The translations under genes and the position numbers were made by a program. Below, in pieces: positions 58,210-64,000 of a stretch of DNA of 64,000 bases. The first letter of the stretch is position 1. Every line of letters begins with the position of its first letter. The stretch is from Candidula unifasciata (taxonomy: Eukaryota; Mollusca; Gastropoda; Stylommatophora; Geomitridae). Location: NCBI GenBank assembly GCA_905116865.2, contig CAJHNH020007024.1, forward strand, positions 152,001-216,000, given 5' to 3'. The notes under the pieces are model-generated. The model was not told where the DNA came from, did no database searches, and saw only the letters and a list, made by a program, of their open reading frames with translations.

Positions 58210-59501
58210 CAGTGGAACCTCGCTTAACGAGCATAATTCGTTCCAGAATCATACTCGTTAAGCGAGACACTCGTTATGCGAAACAATTTTTCTTATATAA
58301 TGTAAATTTCTATAATGCGTTCCATGTCCAAAAAAAAAAAAAAATACTCACAAAATGCTTTGTATAACGTTTATTCAAAGAAAATTATATACATATTGTT
58401 AAGGAGAGTGAATCATCTTCATCTTTTCTTCAAACGCGGAACGAACTCACATGGAATGCGAATTCGATTTGGAGAAAAAAAATCGACATAATAATGATAC
58501 ATAGCTAATTATGTTTTTTTTTACTAGAAAGATGTCCAGAGACATTTGTTTTTGCAGACGCTTCAAAATTTGGCGAAAATGCGACACAGCATTATCATGA
58601 AATAAATTTGCAACGCGCATAGCCACTTCCTTATTAGGGTGATGCTTCTCAATGTAAAATGCAACAGTTTGCCATGCTTTCCGCATTTCTCCTTTTTTTC
58701 ACCAGAAGATTGTTGCTTTTCTGTTACCTCCTCCTCTGACAAACTTTCCTCCCAAACTTCTTGCTGTGAAACACAATGCAACTCCATAAGCTCGTGGGTG
58801 GTCAGCTCTTGGCTGTGGTCTTCCACAAGTTCTTTGATATCACTGTTATCCACCTACAATCCCATGAAAGTAGCCACAGACACAAACTCGTTGACTACAG
58901 GTTCCACAGGTACTGTCTCAAACCCCTCAAAGTCACAAATCGACAACGCTCTCCGACCAAAGCTTCTTCCAAGCAGAAGTTAGGGTTCTCTTGGTAACCT
59001 CTTCCCCCGGCTTGTCGATAATCTTGAGGCAGGGAACGATCTGGAAGTGATTTTTCCAAAACTCTTTGAGAGTGAGGTTGGTCCCTTCAGTCACCTGAAA
59101 ATAATACTTGAAGAGTGCTTTAGTGTATAGCTTCTTAAAGTTAGAAATAACTTGCTGGTCCATGGGCTGGAGTAACGGAGTGATGTTGGGAGGCAGAAAC
59201 TTTACCTAGATGAACTTGAATTCTTCAGAGAGGTCATCTTGCAGGCCTGGAGGAAGCATGTACATGTATCACAATATAACACAAGTTGGAGAAAATGTCT
59301 GATCACAAGCAACACTACGATGCTACTGGAACGATTGCTAAACACAGACTGATGTAATATGCGCACAATTCGGGACTTTCCCTTTCTTCGCTACACGGTA
59401 TGCGAAACGTCGCTCGTTAAGCAAGTCATTTTTTACAATTTATTTTGCTCGTTATGCGAATTACTCGTTATGAGAGGTGCTCGTTAAGCGAGGTTCTACT
59501 G
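58210..59501 (-). mobile_element. Tigger/pogo-type DNA transposon, internally deleted, with TA target duplication
   Basis: The left end is cagtggaacctcgcttaacg and the right end read inward is cagtagaacctcgcttaacg, near-perfect terminal inverted repeats (one mismatch over 20). TA flanks both sides (58208-58209, 59502-59503). The body of 1,292 bp holds only the C-terminal third of a Tigger transposase on the minus strand. Additional cgttaagcgag and cgttatgcga motifs lie inside both ends as subterminal repeats. A full Tigger is about 2.4-2.8 kb, so the DNA-binding and most catalytic parts were deleted. Confidence 0.92.
58447..59260 (-). pseudogene. Tigger transposase C-terminal fragment (TIGD1-like, broken)
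   Basis: Read right to left: LPPGLQDDLSEEFKF, a TAG, FLPPNITPLLQPMDQQVIS (its PMDQ Asp is probably the last residue of the catalytic triad), NFKKLYTKALFKYYFQV, LTLKEFWKNHFQI and TLTSAWKKLWSE. A premature stop precedes DNSDIKELVEDHSQELTT, ELMELHCVSQQEV follows, and after a frameshift MRKAWQTVAFYIEKHHPNK and HFRQILKRLQKQMSLD. The first two catalytic Asp residues and the CENP-B-like DNA-binding domains are absent. Confidence 0.9.
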
Positions 59502-59609
59502 TATCTGTTACAGTGGCACAGAAAAAAAGTATCTTAAAGCTATGCTAGTTCTGCTAGTGATCAAGAGATAGACTCCGTGATACTGGGGAGTGGACAGGGG
59601 AGGAGGGTG

Positions 59610-59995
59610 AGGGGTTGTGTGGTCTCGAGGCATGGCGTCCGCTTCGAGTGCTGGAGGTCCCGAGCGCAAGCATCGGTGAGGGCTAGGATTCTTTTACGTG
59701 GACTTATAATAATTTTCCCTGGTCTTTAGGTAGTAAGATCTGACGCTCGTGTGAATTCCTGCACACGTTAAAAACAAATCCATTGAAAGTTGGAAATCAA
59801 AAATGAGTAGCCCAACGGCACCGCCAGAGCAAAATTTTGAGTGAAAAATCTACCCTAAGTATTTCAAGACCCTTGCCGGTACACGGAATTCGTGCACTGA
59901 ACTGAGAATCTTTGGACTCGTTTTGAGTCAAAAGTAAAACAGAGCACTTGTTGGTTACTACCCTTGTGCCATGATGTTGATCCGCTGTCTAAACC
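59610..59995 (+). repeat. SINE-D, plus strand
   Basis: Head gtggtctcgaggcatggcgt with gctggaggtcccgagcgcaa (B box decayed); body gagtagcccaacggcaccgc, gcaaaattttgagtgaaaaa, ctaccctaagtatttcaaga; end ggttactacccttgtgccat. Same order as 47995-48300 read in reverse. Confidence 0.78.
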
Positions 59996-60027
59996 TAAAC
60001 CTAAACTCTCTGATACTGAAGCTATAA

Positions 60028-60168
60028 CACAGGACAGAAGGAACGAACGAACGAATATGATTTCTGAAAGGTATCAAACTGGGCGGGTAGGTCCCACTTT
60101 AAAGCACACATTTTTCATTATGCAATTGAATTTTATCTGCAAAGCATGTCGTGTCCATATATCATAAT
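60028..60168 (-). repeat. SINE-C type repeat, minus strand, with (AACG)n tail
   Basis: gaacgaacgaacgaat at 60040-60055 is the reverse of the CGTT tail. Then gggcgggtaggtccc and cattatgcaattgaatttta match 9235-9330. Confidence 0.62.
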
Positions 60169-60209
60169 TCAGAGTAAAAATTTAAAGTAGAAAATAGAAA
60201 GTCACGGAT

Positions 60210-61285
60210 GGCAAATTCAAAGCTTCAAATATACATGCAAATATACACACACAACACGGATACAAACGATGCAGACACTCTGACACAAGCAAACACACAC
60301 ATACAAACACAAGTGTACATACACTTGCACACATGGAAGCTCACACTCTGGCGACGCACACAACGTAAACAGGCATACACACAACCACAGACACAAAACA
60401 TACACATAGACATAGCCCACACGTAGAGCACACAGCGACACAACACATCCCCCACAGGCACAGCACATATACACAGACAGAAAACACACAGATACAAAAC
60501 GTACTTACAGATTCAACACATATGCAGACATAAAACACGCACATACACAACACGCACACACAGGCACAGCATATATACACAAACATAAAGCACATGCAGA
60601 CACAAGACATACACATAGGCACAGCATATATACACAGCACATATACACAGACAGAAAACACACACAGACACAAAATGTATACACAGACACAGCATATATC
60701 CACAGACAAACAACACAAACAGATACAACACGTACGCAGAGACACAGAGCATATTCACACACATAATACACTTACAGACTCAAAACATAAAAACAGGCAA
60801 AGCTCATATTCCCAGACGGAAAATACACACAGACACAACACATACACAGAAGCACAGCACATTTATAGAGACATGGAACATATTTACAGACAACACATAC
60901 ACATAGGCACAGCATATATACACAGACAGAAAGCACACATAGACACAGCACATACTCATAGGCACAGCACAAATAAAGACAAAATATACAGACACAACAC
61001 GTACACACAGACAAAGCACATATGCACAGACATAAAACAAATACAGACACAAAATATGCAGATATGCACATCAAAATGCACAGAGAGAAAACAGATAGAG
61101 ACGCAGCTCGTACACACCGACACAGCACAGATGTACAGACATAAAACACAGACAAAACACGTACACACAGACCCAGCATAAATACCGAGAAAGAAAACAC
61201 AAACATTCACAAGTACACACAGACCCAGCACATATAAACAGACATAAAACAGACAGACACAGCACATATACACATATACACTGTA
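60210..61285. repeat. CA-rich degenerate minisatellite, unit about 54-55 bp
   Basis: acagacagaaaacacacaca / gacacaaaatgtatacacag / acacagcatatatccacaga recurs with a spacing of about 54-55 bp for about 1 kb (for example near 60647, 60701, 60755). Being close to 18 codons, it yields antisense frames with repeated Cys-Val-Leu words. G appears almost only in the 'cacaga' and 'aggca' positions. Confidence 0.8.
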
Positions 61286-61896
61286 TGAGAAGACAGCGAA
61301 CCTTATGTGACGAACCAAAATGACGCTGATCATGATGATGATGATGATACTAAAAATAGAACTATATGAACGTGAGCCAGACCACAAAACTGAAATTCCA
61401 AGCAGCCATAGAAGACATTTTATAGCTGGTGTTTAGCTAGAAATATCTCTGAAACCTCACAACAGCGATGCGGAAATTTTTACTCTGTAGGTCGACAAGG
61501 TCTTCACGGTCATCGATTAGGCGTCAAATCGTGGAATATTCTCTATAAGGGATCACATCAGTTGTCGTCTTGGCACAGAAAAGATAGGTTGATTTGCAGA
61601 ATATTCTGTCCATCCACATTTATCGTTCCCTGGAAGTTCGCCCATCTGTATGAATGCAATTTTTCACAATGTGTCCTTTTTATGCATAGATATTTTGTAT
61701 CAGGGCACAGAAAGTAAGTAACACTTGGGAAGTAATACAACTTCTAGTAGTTGTATGAAGAGACACAGTTCAACTTAATAATGCGACGATTTAAACAAAA
61801 AAGGGGATAAAACAATAATTGTAATATAATCAGATGTCATTCTAACTTTTTGTAGATAAGATGCGATGCTACATTTAAAGAACATGTTTGCATCCT
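61286..61896. other. No gene seen; small (GAT)n at about 61328-61347
   Basis: Only short frames. Nothing recognised. Confidence 0.4.
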
Positions 61897-61897
61897 T

Positions 61898-62140
61898 TGT
61901 CGGCGTCTGTGGCTTAGGCGCTGCTAGCGCGCTTCGTAATGCCGGGGTGCCGTGTTCGATCCCAGCTGCGGGTCTTGCGCCTTGCGCTGGTTTTGACAGT
62001 GATATCGAGAAGCCGACCCCCCAGTAAGCAATGGCAAACTACTGGACGTAAATTTGCCTTAAAAAACCACAACAGCCAAACAAATGACGGGGTTGGTTCT
62101 GCGACGTTTTGTAAAGGATACGCGACAAACTTGCATCCTG
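61898..62140 (+). repeat. SINE-B, full length, plus strand
   Basis: Head gtcggcgtctgtggcttagg (A box) and gccgtgttcgatcccagctg (B box). Body: gagaagccgaccccccagta, gcaatggcaaactactggac, accacaacagccaaac, ggttggttctgcgacgtttt; end taaaggatacgcgacaaac. Nearly colinear with the copy at 53578-53809. Confidence 0.9.
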
Positions 62141-62379
62141 GAGAACATTAGGCGAGGGGAGGAGTGGGTCATAGTGCTAGCGGAACAGTTTGATTTGTGC
62201 CCAGCAGTGTTGCCACTTTTCTTTGACAAAAAATATCCAAAACGGTGTCAAAAAATATCTAAAAATATCTAAATCTGCGTGGCAAATATCTAGAAAAACA
62301 TCCAAATTAAAAAAAAGTCAAAAATTACATAGCTTTTGTTATGACTTACCCTACATAATCATGTCCTCACCTTCACTGA

Positions 62380-64000
62380 TGTTTGCCTCACAAGATCCAC
62401 AGGATAAACTTAGCTTGGATAATGAAGTTGAAGCTTCAGATCCAAAATAACCCTGGTATGCTTAAGCTGTTCAAATTTCTTTATAAGTGGAACAGTAGGC
62501 TTATTTCTCTAGTCTCATCAGGCCGAATTGTAATGGCACGATAGCATTTAAGAGGTCAAATTTTATCCTGTTTTTTTTTTAGGTTAGATTTGATATAATT
62601 CCTAGCACTGAAAACTCTTTCTACGTCAGCATTTGAGTGGGGTAGTATCATGGCAGACATGGCACTTTAAAGAGCTTACAGAATCGACTGTTTATTGAGG
62701 CATCTTTAAATTGTCTCACTTCACTCCAAAACGCTTTAGTTTCTGTTTTGTTTGTCCATTCAGCTAACTTTATTTTGGTTAACTGATATTCTCCTTCAGC
62801 GACACTATTATCAGTAGCCCCTAAAAATTTCATAACTTTACAGTATTTATGTATGTCCTTTATTGGCTGAAGTATGTTGCTCAAAGAAAAAAGTGAAAAC
62901 ATCTAGATTTTCAGGAAGTCTCGTGCTTCAATTGCTTTAATAATGAGATAAGGAAATCTTGACAGCGTTTTATTAAGTTGTTTTCTTCATTCTCTGTTTA
63001 CAGTCCTTTTGTTTTTAAATCATCAATTTTGTATTCGATTTAATATCCAAGGTGTGGCTTAGGAGCTAAATAGCTCTCTATAGTGCAAGTGAGCAAATCA
63101 GCTTTAGAAGTTGGCAACACCAATCTTTTACCTAGTGAAATAGCAAGGTGAGATCATCAAGTAATTTAACTTTATCAACAAGTTTAGATTCGAACAGTTT
63201 ATTAACTTTTTGCACTTCCATTAGAATAGGTTATAAAAAAGAGAATGAATGACAAATTTTTTTCATCACTGTACATTCAATATTGTATTTCAGCTGTGTA
63301 GCACTTTTCACTTTGTCTTGTTATTTCAAAGTGTGTTTTTAACTTCAGCCATTGCTTCATAATTCTTTCAGCAGCTGGTTAAATTGATAACCATCTAGTT
63401 TTGCAATCTGACAGATTTTCGGTGGTGTGGAACCATCATTCAAGGTTGTATATAATGTATTGTATTACTGTTGTCTGACAAATGATTTGGAAAACCAGTA
63501 AAGTGTTTCTGCAATAAGGTATTCCAAATTCCTTGGTAAATATTTAGATGAAGCATGTGATAATGCTAGCTACAATGAATGACGCATACATTTTATAAGT
63601 ATTACCGATGGGTTAGCTTCCTTCAACTTGGCATAAACGCCATTTTTTATACCAACCATCACTGAGGCATTATCAGTACCAACTACAGCCAAATTCTTCA
63701 AGCCTAACTGTTTGCTGATTAAAAGGTCCTTCAGTTCCTAAACTATACTTTCTACATCACACTTTTCAAACTGAACTAGTCCAAGATTTTTTTACAAATC
63801 GATCAAATGGTCACAGTTTGAAATTGCGCAGTGACAAATTAAAAACATTGCAATTGATATTTCAACTTTTGATGAATTATTTATCAGTATAGTTCTGAAA
63901 ACAGATGTCAGCGGTGAAATATCCTTAAATGAAACTGCAGTTTTATGCTTTTTTAGTCTCTGCATGACTCTTTGAGTTTTGTTTTTTCGCTTTAATTTCG
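62380..64000 (-). pseudogene. hAT-superfamily transposase relic, runs off the right edge
   Basis: The minus strand carries family blocks in order from the right edge: LKRKNKTQRVMQRLKKHKT, then IAMFLICHCAISNCDHLIDL, LGLKNLAVVGTDNASVMVGI (RNase H-like core with TDNAS), LKEANPSVILIKCMRHSL and LNDGSTPPKICQIAKLDGY. Further on come IQPIKDIHKYCKVMKFLGA-like sequence in the frame 62648-62902 and HSNADVERVFS (about 62604-62636), the hAT dimerisation signature. Stops and frameshifts occur throughout. The 5' part, including any BED zinc finger, lies beyond 64000. A link to domesticated BED/hAT proteins is not excluded, but the stops argue for a dead copy. Confidence 0.82.

Noticed and set aside
60217..61387. 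Cys-rich antisense frames resembling secreted Cys-rich peptides
   Set aside because: They follow the CA-rich minisatellite, lack a signal peptide of normal form and overlap in several frames.

Overview
This is intergenic, repeat-saturated animal DNA. It is AT-rich and has no bacterial-style gene order, no operons, no intact cellular gene and no credible intact tRNA or rRNA gene. The mobile-element mix (two or more RTE-type LINEs, an EN-RT-RNase H LINE, tRNA-derived SINEs, Tigger/pogo, piggyBac and hAT remnants), the very long microsatellites and one possible chemoreceptor-like GPCR scrap fit a lophotrochozoan. A gastropod mollusc is my best guess, but this is inferred from repeat style and not proven.

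Layout. 0-13 kb: simple repeats, SINE fragments, an RTE 3' end, a perfect TATG array of about 930 bp, and an old 80-90 bp tandem repeat at 11.6-12.3 kb. 13-21 kb: a purine-rich coding-like repeat (an inverted relative lies at 0.1-0.4 kb), then two inverted copies of an unclassified element of about 2 kb. 22-30 kb: the most informative region, a nested stack in which RTE-A is interrupted by RTE-B, and RTE-B carries both an LTR-type insertion of 2.29 kb with a 5-bp duplication and a SINE with a 12-bp duplication. RTE-B is bracketed by a 487-bp direct repeat of RTE-A. 30-40 kb: a degenerate ~73-bp tandem repeat, a possible GPCR relic, old RTE pieces, and a decayed LINE encoding endonuclease, reverse transcriptase and RNase H that is itself interrupted by an RTE 3' fragment. 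40-43 kb: a piggyBac relic inside a SINE, with both TTAA sites visible. 43-57 kb: SINEs and several minisatellites (109, 9, 39/40 and 16 bp periods), two of which are directly abutted by tRNA-derived SINEs. 58-64 kb: a Tigger element with both inverted ends and TA sites but only the transposase C-terminus, a 54-55 bp CA-rich minisatellite, and a hAT transposase relic running off the right edge.

No set of genes here forms a pathway. What the window offers is a readable insertion history: at least seven nested insertions can be ordered from target-site duplications, and several interspersed families (called SINE-A to SINE-E and repeats F, G, H and J here, all working names) recur within the 64 kb. 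All coding relics carry stops, frameshifts, truncations or lost catalytic residues. I see no complete undescribed system. The best candidates for new biology are the uncatalogued repeat families, the 487-bp flanking duplication and the minisatellite/SINE junctions.
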